The notes below the pieces were generated by a model, which had not been told where the DNA came from, ran no database searches, and saw only the letters and a program-made list of their open reading frames with translations. From an uncultured Oscillospiraceae bacterium (GTDB lineage Bacteria; Bacillota; Clostridia; Oscillospirales; Oscillospiraceae): 52,299 nt of DNA. Location: positions 1 to 52,299 of the forward strand of contig CAJUOA010000010.1 of assembly GCA_910587785.1 (NCBI GenBank), read 5' to 3'. Shown piece after piece: positions 42,134-50,777 of the stretch (position 1 is its first letter; every line of letters starts with the position of its first letter). A program made the translations under genes and the position numbers.

Positions 42134-43189
42134 GTGAACCGAGCATTTTTAAAGGAATTGCTGGCCACGCCATCGGTCAGCGGCTGGGAGGAGGCGATCC
42201 AGGAGAAGGCCCTGTCCTACGGCAAGGCCTTCGCCGGGGCGCAGCTCACCGACCCCAGCGGCAACGCCATCTCTGTGGTCAACCCGGAGGCAGAGCACAA
42301 GGTGCTCCTGTGCGGACATATCGACGAGATCGGCTTTGTGGTCACCCATATCGACGCCTCCGGCAGGCTCTCCCTGATGGGCGCGGGCGGCGTACGGCCC
42401 CGGCTGTACCTGGGCTCCCCGGTGCAGATTTGGCACGAGGGAAAGATGGTCAGCGGCGTGATCGCCACCTCCGGGGACCTGCTGAAGAAGGATAAGACGG
42501 AGGTTTCCGACCTGGTGGTGGACATCGGGGCCAATTCCCGGGAGGAGGCCGCCCAGGCCGTCTCCATCGGCGACCCGGTGTGCGCGGACGTACAGGTGCG
42601 GGAGCTCCTCAACGACTGCTTCACCTGCCGGGCGCTGGACGACCGCACCGGGGCCTTTGTGGTGCTGGAGGCCGCCAGGGAGGCCGCCGCCAAGGGCGCC
42701 TCCATCGGCATCTGCGCCGCCACCACCGTGGGGGAGGAGACCACCGGACGGGGGGCCTACTACGCCGCGGCCCGGGTACGGCCGGACTGCGCTATCGCGG
42801 TGGACGTGACCTGGGCCAGCGACGCTCTGGGCACCAGGCCTGGCGATACCGGGGAGGTCAAGGTGGGCGGCGGGCCCGTGCTGTGCATGGCCTCCTCCGT
42901 GAACAAGAAGCTCAACGCCCTGCTCCGGGAGACCGCCGCTGATCTGGACATAGACGTGCAGTGGGAGATCGCCACCGGCCGCACCGGTACTGACGGCGAC
43001 ACGGTGAACCGGGCCGGAGAGGGCATCCCCATGGCGCTGGTTTCCATCCCCCTGCGGTACATGCACAGCTCTGTAGAGGTGGGTTCCTGGAGGGACCTGC
43101 AGGGCTGTATCGACCTGCTCAGCGCGTTTTTGGTGCGCCTCTCGGAGGAGATGGAGAAGGGCTTCGATTTCTGTACGCTGAAGCCGTAA
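42134..43189 (+). CDS. M42 family metallopeptidase (glutamyl aminopeptidase type)
   Basis: A 351-residue cytosolic di-metal aminopeptidase that trims peptides from the N-terminus. The metal ligands of the family are visible: His in LLCGHIDEIGF (residue about 60), Asp in RALDDRTGAF (about 176), the catalytic Glu pair in TTVGEETTGRG (about 206), Asp in AVDVTWASD (about 228) and His in RYMHSSVE (about 315). The start is GTG 42134, seven nt after AGAGGA; the open frame extends far upstream but without a ribosome site or family similarity. It could process peptides brought in by the oligopeptide importer. Single gene with a terminator behind it. Confidence 0.93.
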   Translation: MNRAFLKELLATPSVSGWEEAIQEKALSYGKAFAGAQLTDPSGNAISVVNPEAEHKVLLCGHIDEIGFVVTHIDASGRLSLMGAGGVRPRLYLGSPVQIWHEGKMVSGVIATSGDLLKKDKTEVSDLVVDIGANSREEAAQAVSIGDPVCADVQVRELLNDCFTCRALDDRTGAFVVLEAAREAAAKGASIGICAATTVGEETTGRGAYYAAARVRPDCAIAVDVTWASDALGTRPGDTGEVKVGGGPVLCMASSVNKKLNALLRETAADLDIDVQWEIATGRTGTDGDTVNRAGEGIPMALVSIPLRYMHSSVEVGSWRDLQGCIDLLSAFLVRLSEEMEKGFDFCTLKP

Positions 43190-43232
43190 GCGGGAGCGCT
43201 GTCCCGGGACCGTTCAAATCAGGGCGGTCAGA

Positions 43233-43276
43233 GAGGACGCCCCTTTCCTGACACTTGCAGGAAGGGGCGTCCTTCT
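43233..43276. terminator. Terminator between convergent genes
   Basis: AGGACGCCCCTTTCCTG pairs with CAGGAAGGGGCGTCCT (one bulge) around ACACTTG, with a T-rich tail, between the M42 and Rpn genes. Confidence 0.85.
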
Positions 43277-43320
43277 TTACGGTTCCTTCTTTTTCAGAGC
43301 AGTTCCGGAAGAGCGGCGGG

Positions 43321-44163
43321 TCACTGCTTTGCCAGCAGCTCCGAATACATCTTGCGCTCACCCTCGGGGATCTCCAGAGCGCTCATCGCGGCCTCGATGG
43401 ACAGCCCCAGCGTGGCCATGAGGCTCCTGATGTTGGAGAGGATTCCTTCCGCGCGGCCTTCCGCGCGGCCCTTTAAGATTCCTTCCTCTTTTCCATCCAG
43501 ATAAAGCTGTTCCAATTCACGGCACATACTGTCAACTCCCTTCGGTGTCTCTTTCAACGCGCGGACGCGGCCGGCCAAGACCTCGCTGTACATATCGTCC
43601 GCATTTTTGCAGTGGAAGTCGTGCATCAGCCGCCCGAGCTCCGTGTCCTCCTGAATGCTTGCGGTCACGTAGAGGATGTGCGACCTGTCGCCGAAGGGAC
43701 GGCCCGACTCCCTGATGATCCGCTCGATGTGGTAGATGGGGCGGCTCTCCTTCAGCACGTCCTCCCGGGTGATAAAAATGGTGTAGGTCTCCGGCAGTTT
43801 GTCAAAAGCCGCCCCGGGGTCCAGGGTGTTCATGTCCAGAAGCCCGCTGTGGTACCGCGCCCGCACCGGCGAGGCCCCTTCGCTGTCCTGCTGGACCTCC
43901 ACATCGAAGAGCCTGCCGTCCCCGTCCCGGGCCACACAGTCCAGCACGGCGGAGCGGCCGTGCAGATTTTTGTTGTCCTGCTGAACGATCACATCTACGA
44001 CCTGAAGGTCCCTGCGCTCCAGGATGACCTGGAGGACGTACTCCGCGCACGCGGTCACCTTGAGCACATTGCGCATAAAGGCGTCGCTCATAAGGGTCAG
44101 ATTCCGGAGGATCTCCCGGTAGCGCTCGTAGCGGGCGCTCAGCTCCTTTTGTGCGTTGGGCAT
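43321..44163 (-). CDS. Rpn family recombination-promoting nuclease
   Basis: A 280-residue PD-(D/E)XK nuclease of the Rpn/putative transposase group. The N-terminal domain carries the core LDCVARDGDGRLFDVEVQQD (about residues 74-93), with the Asp and Glu-x-Gln catalytic pattern of the family, and RARYHSGLLDMNTL. The C-terminus has the typical repetitive helix (GKEEGILKGRAEGRAEGIL) found in Rpn proteins. Some Rpn proteins are defence or DNA-cleaving factors whose C-terminal half varies by recombination. A 12-bp tandem repeat in that helix could allow length change. Transcribed alone from its own promoter. Confidence 0.85.
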   Translation of the reverse strand: MPNAQKELSARYERYREILRNLTLMSDAFMRNVLKVTACAEYVLQVILERRDLQVVDVIVQQDNKNLHGRSAVLDCVARDGDGRLFDVEVQQDSEGASPVRARYHSGLLDMNTLDPGAAFDKLPETYTIFITREDVLKESRPIYHIERIIRESGRPFGDRSHILYVTASIQEDTELGRLMHDFHCKNADDMYSEVLAGRVRALKETPKGVDSMCRELEQLYLDGKEEGILKGRAEGRAEGILSNIRSLMATLGLSIEAAMSALEIPEGERKMYSELLAKQ

Positions 44164-44199
44164 CGTCTCACCTGCTTGTCCGCTCTCTCTGATATCCCT

Positions 44200-44228
44200 A
44201 TTATAACACAGCGGGGCGGAGATATCAA
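44200..44228 (-). promoter_or_regulatory. Promoter of the Rpn gene
   Basis: Minus strand TTGATA (44223-44228), 17-bp spacer, consensus TATAAT (44200-44205). Confidence 0.85.
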
Positions 44229-44321
44229 TCCCATTCTGCGGCCCGCAGCTTCGATCTCTCGCGCTTGTGAGACCGCAGGAGCCTGTAGGGGCGCACGGTG
44301 TGCGCCCGTTCTATTGATATC
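44221..44321. repeat. Inverted repeat framing a hairpin element
   Basis: GATATCAAT (44221-44229) recurs inverted as ATTGATATC (44313-44321), enclosing a GGGCGCAC / GTGCGCCC hairpin (44289-44307). The left arm lies in the -35 of the Rpn promoter. It may be a small intergenic repeat unit. Confidence 0.4.
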
Positions 44322-44401
44322 CTGTGCGGTACCGCCGCCCCGCACCCATATGGCGCGGAAAAATTTTTATGAAGCAGGCGTGTTCCGCGCCCGGTCCAGC
44401 C

Positions 44402-44430
44402 TTGACGCTCACCTCTAAATCTGGTATATT
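44402..44430 (+). promoter_or_regulatory. Promoter of the lipase gene
   Basis: TTGACG (44402-44407), 17-bp spacer, TATATT (44425-44430), about 45 nt before the start. Confidence 0.8.
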
Positions 44431-44473
44431 GGATGTGGAACGATCCAAAAACGTATTTGAGAGGACTGTTTGC

Positions 44474-45682
44474 GTGAAAAAATTACAAAACCCCAAAAAT
44501 CTTTTCCGCCTCCCGGCCCTGCTTCTGGTGTGGACGCTGCTGTGCGCCTGCGCCCTGCCCGGGGCGGCGGCAAAGGAGGACGGGAGCCTGCACATCAAGC
44601 TCGGCATCGCAACTGGCCTTCGGGAGGCCCCGGCGGCGGAGCTGGACTGCGCCTGGGACGACAGCTGGTTTGCCGGGGACCCTGGAACATACGATTCCGG
44701 CCTCGCCCGGGCGGCCATGGCCCTGAGCGCCGCCGCCTACGAGGGGGAGGACGATCCCCCCGGCGTCCGGCAGGCCCTGGAGGACCTGGGCTTTGACCGG
44801 GTGCGCAGTTACAACTACCACGCCGCCGCCCTCTCCGCCGGGAAGACCGCCTACACCTTCGGGCTGAAGACGGTGCTGGATGAAGCGGGCAGTCTGGTCC
44901 ACCTGGCGGCGGTCATTATCCGGGGCACCGGGAGCTACACCGAGTGGGCCGGGAACCTGAACGTGGGCGAGGGCCGGGACCACCAGGGCTTCGCCGCCGC
45001 CCGGGATGAGCTCCTTGCCAACCTGGACCGCTACCTCACCCAGGCCAAGGTCACGGGGAAGGACCGGGAAACCACCCGCTTCTTCCTCACCGGCCACAGC
45101 CGGGGCGGCGCCGCCGCGAATCTGACCGCCGCCCGGCTGACGGAGGAGAAAAACACGGTGTTCGCCTACACCTTCGCCTCCCCCGCCGTGTCTCTGGACG
45201 GAAAAGAAGAGGGCTATCAAAATATTTTCAACACCGTCCGGGGGGACGACCTGGTGACCCTGGTGCCCCTGGGCGGGTGGGGCTACCGGCGCTATGGCGC
45301 GGACATCCCCCTGCCGGTCCTCGGGGACGAGGGGTATGACGAGGCGTTTAAAGCCATGTCCAAGGCGTACAAGGACCTCACCGGGCGGAGCTACAGTGTC
45401 TACAAGGACCCGTCGGCGGTGGAGGACATGACCGCCTCTCTGGGCCGCCTGGCCCCGGACGTGAAGCGGGCCAATTTGCGGCTGCTCTCCGCCCTTCTCA
45501 CCGGGGACCTGGAGGGCGTCTCCGCCCTGGTGGAGGCCGACCCCTCCGGGGCTGTCAGCCTGGGGCGGGCGGCGCTGGAGATATCCGCCGTGCTGACCCC
45601 TCTGCTCCAGAGCGAGCGGGCGGGACTCACCAGTGCCCACTGCATGGCGGGGTATCTCTGCTGGATGGAGGCGGCGGAGTAG
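44474..45682 (+). CDS. Secreted lipase-like alpha/beta hydrolase (class 3)
   Basis: A 402-residue exported hydrolase. A signal peptide (residues 1-33, LPALLLVWTLLCACALPGAAA) is followed by a lipase_3-type fold. AAVIIRGTGSYTEW supplies the oxyanion region, and the nucleophile elbow GHSRGG holds Ser209. An Asp (NTVRGDDLVTLVP) is in place as the second triad member. The His is likely in the last 60 residues (TSAHCMAG). It may act on lipids or esters outside the cell. The GTG start at 44474 follows GAGAGG and gives a normal signal peptide; the longer frame upstream crosses the promoter. Single gene with its own terminator. Confidence 0.85.
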   Translation: MKKLQNPKNLFRLPALLLVWTLLCACALPGAAAKEDGSLHIKLGIATGLREAPAAELDCAWDDSWFAGDPGTYDSGLARAAMALSAAAYEGEDDPPGVRQALEDLGFDRVRSYNYHAAALSAGKTAYTFGLKTVLDEAGSLVHLAAVIIRGTGSYTEWAGNLNVGEGRDHQGFAAARDELLANLDRYLTQAKVTGKDRETTRFFLTGHSRGGAAANLTAARLTEEKNTVFAYTFASPAVSLDGKEEGYQNIFNTVRGDDLVTLVPLGGWGYRRYGADIPLPVLGDEGYDEAFKAMSKAYKDLTGRSYSVYKDPSAVEDMTASLGRLAPDVKRANLRLLSALLTGDLEGVSALVEADPSGAVSLGRAALEISAVLTPLLQSERAGLTSAHCMAGYLCWMEAAE

Positions 45683-45706
45683 GCCCTCCCTCAATATCAA
45701 CAAATA

Positions 45707-45748
45707 AGACCGCCGTACCGGGATTTCCCGATCCGGCGGTCCCCTTTT
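45707..45748. terminator. Terminator between convergent genes
   Basis: ACCGCCGTACCGGGA pairs with TCCCGATCCGGCGGT (mismatch inside) and a short T run follows, between the lipase and the aldo-keto reductase genes. Confidence 0.8.
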
Positions 45749-45754
45749 ATGCGC

Positions 45755-46930
45755 CTACCACAGCCCCAGCACCTCCACCGCGGTCCGCACGACCCGGTAA
45801 GGGAGGGTCTCCAGCTCCCGGGCGGCGTTTTTCAGCTCCTGCCGGATGGCGATGCCTTGGGGACAGTGCTGTTCGCACCGCCCGCACCCCACGCACCGGG
45901 ACGCCCCCGCGTTCTCCCGCCGGAAGGCGGTGCAGCGCAGGTAGTCCCTGCGCCCGGCCTGCCTGCTCTCGGCGTACATGGCGTTGTAGCAGCGGAAGAT
46001 CCCGGGGATGTCCACCCCCCTGGGGCAGGGCATACAGTAGCCGCAGGCGGTGCAGCCCACCTTGAGCGTCCGCTCGATTTCCCGGCGCACCCGCTCCACC
46101 AGCTCCCGGCCCTCTTTGCCCAGGCACCCGGGGACGCCCTGGTCCGCCACGCGCAGGTTCTCCTCCACCATCTCCACGCTGTTCATGCCCGAGAGGACGC
46201 ACGTCACCTCCGGCTGGTCGTAGAGCCATCGGAAGGCGAGCTCCGCGGGGGTGGCGGCCTCCGGGGCGGGAAAGAGCTTCTTCGCCCCTTCCGGCAGGGC
46301 GTGTACCAGCTTCCCGCCCCGCAGGGGCTCCATGATGACAACGGGCAGGCCCTTGGCGTGGGCACAGCGCAGGCCCTCCACCCCGGCCTGGGAGCGCTCG
46401 TCCATGTAGTTGTACTGGATTTGGCAGATATCCCAGTCCCAGGCGTCCAGCAGGCGGCAGAAGGGTCCGGTGCTCCCGTGGTAGGAGAACCCCACGCCCC
46501 GAATCTGCCCCGCGGCCCGCTTCTCCTCCAGCCAGCGGTCCAGGCCCAGACGGCACAGCTTCTCCCAGGTGGCAACGTCCGTAAGCATGTGCATGAGGTA
46601 GTAGTCCACATGGTCCGTCTGCAAGCGCCGGAGCTCCTCCTGGAACATCTTCTCCACCCCGGCCGCGGATTTGATGAGGTAGTGGGGGAGCTTGGTGGTG
46701 AGGACCACCTGGTCCCGGCACCCGTTCCGGCGGAGGATCTCCCCCACGGCGGCCTCGCTCCCGGGGTAGATGTAGGCGGTGTCCAGGTAGTTGACCCCGC
46801 CGCGAAGGGCCGTCATGACCTCCCGCTCCGCCTTGCCGGTATCAATCTGGTTCCCGCTGCGGGTGAAGCGGAGACAGCCGTACCCCAGAAGGGAGAGGTC
46901 CCGGCCCTGTTTGTCTTTTCGGTATTGCAT
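45755..46930 (-). CDS. Aldo/keto reductase with ferredoxin-type clusters
   Basis: A 391-residue oxidoreductase. The AKR barrel has the catalytic Asp and Tyr in NYLDTAYIYPGSE (near residue 46-58) and the Lys in TTKLPHYL (near 79). The C-terminal third carries two cysteine clusters, CTACGYCMPCP (near 295) and CVGCGRCEQHCP (near 346), of 4Fe-4S ferredoxin type. This clostridial AKR subgroup may exchange electrons with ferredoxin; the substrate is unknown. It lies 36 nt downstream of the MATE gene on the same strand and is probably co-transcribed with it. Confidence 0.92.
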   Translation of the reverse strand: MQYRKDKQGRDLSLLGYGCLRFTRSGNQIDTGKAEREVMTALRGGVNYLDTAYIYPGSEAAVGEILRRNGCRDQVVLTTKLPHYLIKSAAGVEKMFQEELRRLQTDHVDYYLMHMLTDVATWEKLCRLGLDRWLEEKRAAGQIRGVGFSYHGSTGPFCRLLDAWDWDICQIQYNYMDERSQAGVEGLRCAHAKGLPVVIMEPLRGGKLVHALPEGAKKLFPAPEAATPAELAFRWLYDQPEVTCVLSGMNSVEMVEENLRVADQGVPGCLGKEGRELVERVRREIERTLKVGCTACGYCMPCPRGVDIPGIFRCYNAMYAESRQAGRRDYLRCTAFRRENAGASRCVGCGRCEQHCPQGIAIRQELKNAARELETLPYRVVRTAVEVLGLW

Positions 46931-46966
46931 GGCGGAGGCTCCTTTCCGATAGTCCTGCCAGGATAT

Positions 46967-48388
46967 CTATTCCGCGCTGATGGTCCGGATCTCCAGCCAC
47001 TTCCCCCGGTACATCCGCACCAGGAACAGCAGCCCCCGCACGCACAGCTCGGTACACATGGCCATCCACACGCCATGGAGGCCGAAGGGCCCCACCAGGA
47101 GCATGGCGAGGGTGATCCGCACGCCCCACATGCTCCCCAGCTCCATGACGCTGGGCACCAGGGTGTCCCCCGCGCCCCGGAGGGCCCCGGCGGCGACGAT
47201 GGAGGCGGCGAAGAGGGGCTCGGCAAAGGCCTCGATGCGCAGTACCTGGGCCCCCAGGGTCCGCACCCCAGCGTCCGGCGTGAGCATGGAGAAGATCCAG
47301 GGCGCGGCGATGTACATCAAAATCCCCGTGCAGGTCATCACCCCCACGCCCAGGGCCACGCTCAGCCATGCAAAGCGCTTGGCCTGGTCCCTGCGCTCCG
47401 CGCCCATGCTCTGCCCCACCAGGGTGGTGGCGGCGGCGGCCATGCCGTAGCCGGGCATATAGCAGAAGCCCTCCGCCGTGACGGCAAGGGAGTTGGCGGC
47501 CACCGCCGTGGTGCCCAGGGGGGAGACGATCTTCGTCCCCGCAATCTGGGCGAGGGACGTGGTCACCCGCTCCAGGGCGATGGGGACGGCGAGGCGGACG
47601 GTGGTCATCATGCAGTTCTGTTCCAGACGCCACGGCACGCCCTTGACCAGCTTCAGCACCGGGGAGCGCAGGCACACGAAGTACATCATGAGGATCGTCG
47701 TCACCGTCTCGCTCATCACCGTGCCCAGCGCCGCGCCCGCCACGCCCATGCCAACGCCGAAGATGGTCAGGTCCATCCCCAGCAGGGTCACGACCCGGGT
47801 GGGGAAGATGAAAAAGGCGTTGAACACCACGTTCATGCAGCACATGAGGATATTTAATGCGCTGGGGGTCTTCATGTCCCCGCTGCACTGGAGCATACTG
47901 CCCCCCGCCTGCCGGAGGAGCACGACGGGCAGGCCGCAGCCGTAGATGAAGAAGTACCGGCTGGAGCCGGCGCAGACCTCCGGCGCGCCCCCCAGCCATA
48001 CGGGGAGCTTCCCGCTGACGGCGGCGGCGATGGCGGCGAACAAGAGCCCCACTCCCACGCTGACCATCATGGCCTGCCGCATGACGGACTGGACCTGCCG
48101 GAGGCGTCCGGCGCCGATGAGCTGGGCGATCTGGATAGAAAAGCCGGTGACCATGCACATGCCCATGCCGCTGAAGAGCCAGGTGCTGCTGGCCACCAGG
48201 CCCACCGAGGCCGTGGCCGCCGCCCCCAGGGACCCCACCATGGCGGAGTCCACGTAGCTCATGACCGTGGAGCTGATCTCCGCGAGGATAATGGGGATGC
48301 TCAGCCGCACCACCAGGCCCATCTGCTCGCCCAGCGCGGGATTGGAGTCCGGCGCGAGGAACCGGCTCCATTGGATCTCTTTTGCCAT
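46967..48388 (-). CDS. MATE family efflux transporter
   Basis: A 473-residue membrane protein with about 12 helices in two repeated halves, the layout of MATE Na+ or H+ coupled drug antiporters. Typical features are SIPIILAEISSTVMSYVDSAMVG (cited in part) in helix 1 and the repeat LAVPIALERVTTSLAQIAGT at the start of the second half. The start at ATG 48386-48388 begins MAKEIQW; an in-frame extension upstream would cross the promoter. Substrate unknown. Co-transcribed with the aldo-keto reductase. Confidence 0.92.
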   Translation of the reverse strand: MAKEIQWSRFLAPDSNPALGEQMGLVVRLSIPIILAEISSTVMSYVDSAMVGSLGAAATASVGLVASSTWLFSGMGMCMVTGFSIQIAQLIGAGRLRQVQSVMRQAMMVSVGVGLLFAAIAAAVSGKLPVWLGGAPEVCAGSSRYFFIYGCGLPVVLLRQAGGSMLQCSGDMKTPSALNILMCCMNVVFNAFFIFPTRVVTLLGMDLTIFGVGMGVAGAALGTVMSETVTTILMMYFVCLRSPVLKLVKGVPWRLEQNCMMTTVRLAVPIALERVTTSLAQIAGTKIVSPLGTTAVAANSLAVTAEGFCYMPGYGMAAAATTLVGQSMGAERRDQAKRFAWLSVALGVGVMTCTGILMYIAAPWIFSMLTPDAGVRTLGAQVLRIEAFAEPLFAASIVAAGALRGAGDTLVPSVMELGSMWGVRITLAMLLVGPFGLHGVWMAMCTELCVRGLLFLVRMYRGKWLEIRTISAE

Positions 48389-48440
48389 ACGCGCACCTTC
48401 CCGCCTGTACCCGGCGGGTCCTTTCTCGTTTCTGCCAAAC

Positions 48441-48469
48441 AGTATACCAGAGTTTTCTGCCCTTGACAA
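48441..48469 (-). promoter_or_regulatory. Promoter of the MATE-AKR operon
   Basis: Minus strand TTGTCA (48464-48469), 17-bp spacer, TATACT (48441-48446). Confidence 0.8.
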
Positions 48470-48619
48470 GTGAACGCTCTACCTTTTTTTGCCGCTGGAG
48501 TGAAGACCAGGCAAAATGGGGGGGCCATGTTTCCCGCCGCCGCCCCACTATTTCCCGACAGCCTTTTTCTCCCCGGTCTGCTAAAATAGGGAAAAATCCA
48601 CTCCGGAGGAGGACAAGCT

Positions 48620-50227
48620 ATGAAATTTTCCGCCATTTCCGTCCCAAAGCCTGACCGGCGGGAGCTCTTGCGCGGGGGGCTCTACGCCCTGGGGGGCTTC
48701 GCCTGCGCCGCCTGCGCCCTGGACGGACGCGCCCCCCTGGCCGCGGGCTTCCTCGCCGCCTGCAAGCCTGGGCCCAGCGCCCTCGCGGCCCTGGCGGGGG
48801 CGGCGGGAGGGGCCTTCCTCTTTCTCCCCTTCGGACCGGCCCTGCGCTGCTGCGGCATCCTCATCCTCATCACCGCCATCCTCTCCGCCTTCCGGGACAC
48901 GGCCTGGTTCCAGCAGGGGCTCTTCCGCCCCCTCACCGCCGCCGGAGCCACTCTCGCCGTGGAGCTGGCCTACACCTTCCAGATGGGCTTCGACGGCCCG
49001 GCGGCCCTGCGCATGATCGCCTGCACCGCCCTCGCCGGCATCCTCTGCCACTACTGCGCCCTGCTCCTGCGGGAGACGGCCATCCCCCGCCGCAAGGCCC
49101 CCCGGGAGGCCGAGGCCCTCAAAAACCGCCTGCGCATGAGCGCCGAGGCCCTGCGCAGCCTCTGCGAGGCCTTCTCCGCCCCCGCCCCCAGGAAGGAGGA
49201 GAACCCCGCCGTCATCTTCGACCGGGCGGCGGAGGTGGTCTGCCGGGGGTGCGCCCTCCGGGAGGTCTGCTGGAGCAAGGAGTACGTGGGCACCTTCAAC
49301 GCCTTCAACGACGCCACCCCCGCCCTCCTGGAGCGGGGCCGGGCCGAGCCCGCCGACTTCGCCCCCCACTTCGCAAGCCGCTGCATCCACTTCCCCCAGC
49401 TGCTCACCGCCATCAACACGGAGATCACCGCCCTGCTCCTGCGCCGCCAGTACCGGCGGCAGTTGGACCAGGAGCGCAGCCGCTCCCGGGGGCAGTACGC
49501 CCAGCTGGGGGAGCTGGTGGCCCAGGCCATGAGCGCCTCCGAGCCCCCCGCCGCCACCGGGCGCGAGATGTCCTTCGACGTGGCCATGGGCTTCACCCCC
49601 AAGGAGGGGGAGCGGCTGTGCGGGGACAGCGTGACGTACTTCCAGAGCGGGGGGAGCCTCCTCTATATGCTCCTCTCAGACGGCATGGGGAGCGGCCGGG
49701 AGGCGGCGCGGGAGAGCCAGATGACCTTGCGCCTCCTGGAGCAGTTCCTCAAGGCCGGCATCGACGCCGAGCCCGCCCTCAAGACCCTCAACGGCGCGCT
49801 GAACCTGCGCAGCGACGACCAGGGGAGCTTCACCACCATCGACCTCCTCAGCGTGGACCTCTCCCGCCGGGAGGCGGCCCTCTACAAGTACGGCGCGGCC
49901 CCCACCTACATCAAGCGGCAGGGCACGGTGCGGCGCCTGACGGGGAAGGCCCTGCCTGCGGGGCTCCAGGAGGCGGACCGCTTCCCGCCGCCGGACCGCT
50001 TCCCCCTGGAGGAGGACACCTTTGTGCTCATGATCAGCGACGGCGTGGCCGAGAGCGGAGATGACATTTGGCTTCAGGACCTTCTCGCCGGGTGGCACGG
50101 GGAGGACCCCCATGTGCTGGTGAGCCTGGTCCTCCGGGAGAGCGCCCAGCGCCGGAAGGGGGACGACGATTGCAGTGCCCTGTGCCTCTACCTCCCCCGG
50201 CAAAATCAGGGCAAGAGAGAAGTATAG
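48620..50227 (+). CDS. spoIIE: SpoIIE-type PP2C phosphatase, short form
   Basis: A serine phosphatase that in sporulating Firmicutes dephosphorylates SpoIIAA and so activates sigma-F in the forespore. The 535-residue protein has a compact N-terminal membrane region of about four helices (22-150), a regulatory linker with a cysteine cluster (CRGCALREVCW, near 210), and a C-terminal PPM domain with metal residues in RLCGDS, LLSDGMGSG, LMISDGVAES and KGDDDCSALCL. Bacillus SpoIIE is about 820 residues with ten helices; short versions are usual in Oscillospiraceae. GGAGGAGG precedes the ATG. Its presence supports a spore-forming host. Confidence 0.9.
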   Translation: MKFSAISVPKPDRRELLRGGLYALGGFACAACALDGRAPLAAGFLAACKPGPSALAALAGAAGGAFLFLPFGPALRCCGILILITAILSAFRDTAWFQQGLFRPLTAAGATLAVELAYTFQMGFDGPAALRMIACTALAGILCHYCALLLRETAIPRRKAPREAEALKNRLRMSAEALRSLCEAFSAPAPRKEENPAVIFDRAAEVVCRGCALREVCWSKEYVGTFNAFNDATPALLERGRAEPADFAPHFASRCIHFPQLLTAINTEITALLLRRQYRRQLDQERSRSRGQYAQLGELVAQAMSASEPPAATGREMSFDVAMGFTPKEGERLCGDSVTYFQSGGSLLYMLLSDGMGSGREAARESQMTLRLLEQFLKAGIDAEPALKTLNGALNLRSDDQGSFTTIDLLSVDLSRREAALYKYGAAPTYIKRQGTVRRLTGKALPAGLQEADRFPPPDRFPLEEDTFVLMISDGVAESGDDIWLQDLLAGWHGEDPHVLVSLVLRESAQRRKGDDDCSALCLYLPRQNQGKREV

Positions 50228-50385
50228 TCCTGCCGGACGGCAGCGGACACGGATTCTTCCGGAAGGCCGTATAATCCGGACCGCGCCGGGAAACAATGGA
50301 AGAGAAATCCAGCGCGGGGGCCGGTACGCCATCCCCGGCAGAAACGGTGCAGCCCCCGCGCCAAACCAGAAAGGAGTGGTGCCCC

Positions 50386-50661
50386 TTGGTAAAAGGTACC
50401 TCCCGCCGCGTGATCGTCGTCGACTCTCCGGACCCGAAGCTCTTTGAGCAGGCCATCTTCATCGTCAAAAACGACGCTATGACCCGAGAGGGCGTCACAA
50501 GCCAGCAGGTGCTGGGCGAGGCCTGCCGCATCGCCCGGGGCTACGCCGCCAGACAGGAGGTCCGGCCTCCCCTTTGGCAGAGGGTGCCCCGGTGGTGCTG
50601 GTTCACGGGTGCCGCCCTGGCCGCGGCGGCGGTGTGGCTGGTCTGGAATCTCCTCCTGTGA
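50386..50661 (+). CDS. Small single-helix membrane protein
   Basis: A protein of about 91 residues: a soluble part (RRVIVVDSPDPKLFEQAIFI, then VTSQQVLGEACRIARGYAAR) followed by one C-terminal membrane helix (WFTGAALAAAAVWLVWNLLL). The TTG at 50386 was chosen because AAAGGAG lies 9 nt upstream and the sequence looks protein-like from there; an ATG at 50296 gives a 30-residue low-complexity extension with a poor ribosome site. I do not recognise a characterised family. It follows spoIIE in the same direction, but a link to sporulation is only positional. Confidence 0.65.
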   Translation: MVKGTSRRVIVVDSPDPKLFEQAIFIVKNDAMTREGVTSQQVLGEACRIARGYAARQEVRPPLWQRVPRWCWFTGAALAAAAVWLVWNLLL

Positions 50662-50698
50662 AACGGGGCGGTCCGTCGGGGACCGCCCTCGTTTTTTG
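50658..50698 (+). terminator. Rho-independent terminator
   Basis: ACGGGGCGGTCC pairs with GGACCGCCCTCGT (one mismatch) around a 4-nt loop and ends in TTTTTT. Confidence 0.85.
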
Positions 50699-50777
50699 CG
50701 GACAAAATTTTGCCTCCCCCCTGGAAAAACCGCCTCCCGCCCGGTATAATGGCAGAAAAAACCAGGAGGTACTCCAT

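Noticed and set aside
45749..47857. A 702-codon open frame on the plus strand
   Set aside because: Antisense to the aldo-keto reductase and MATE genes, which have clear motifs.
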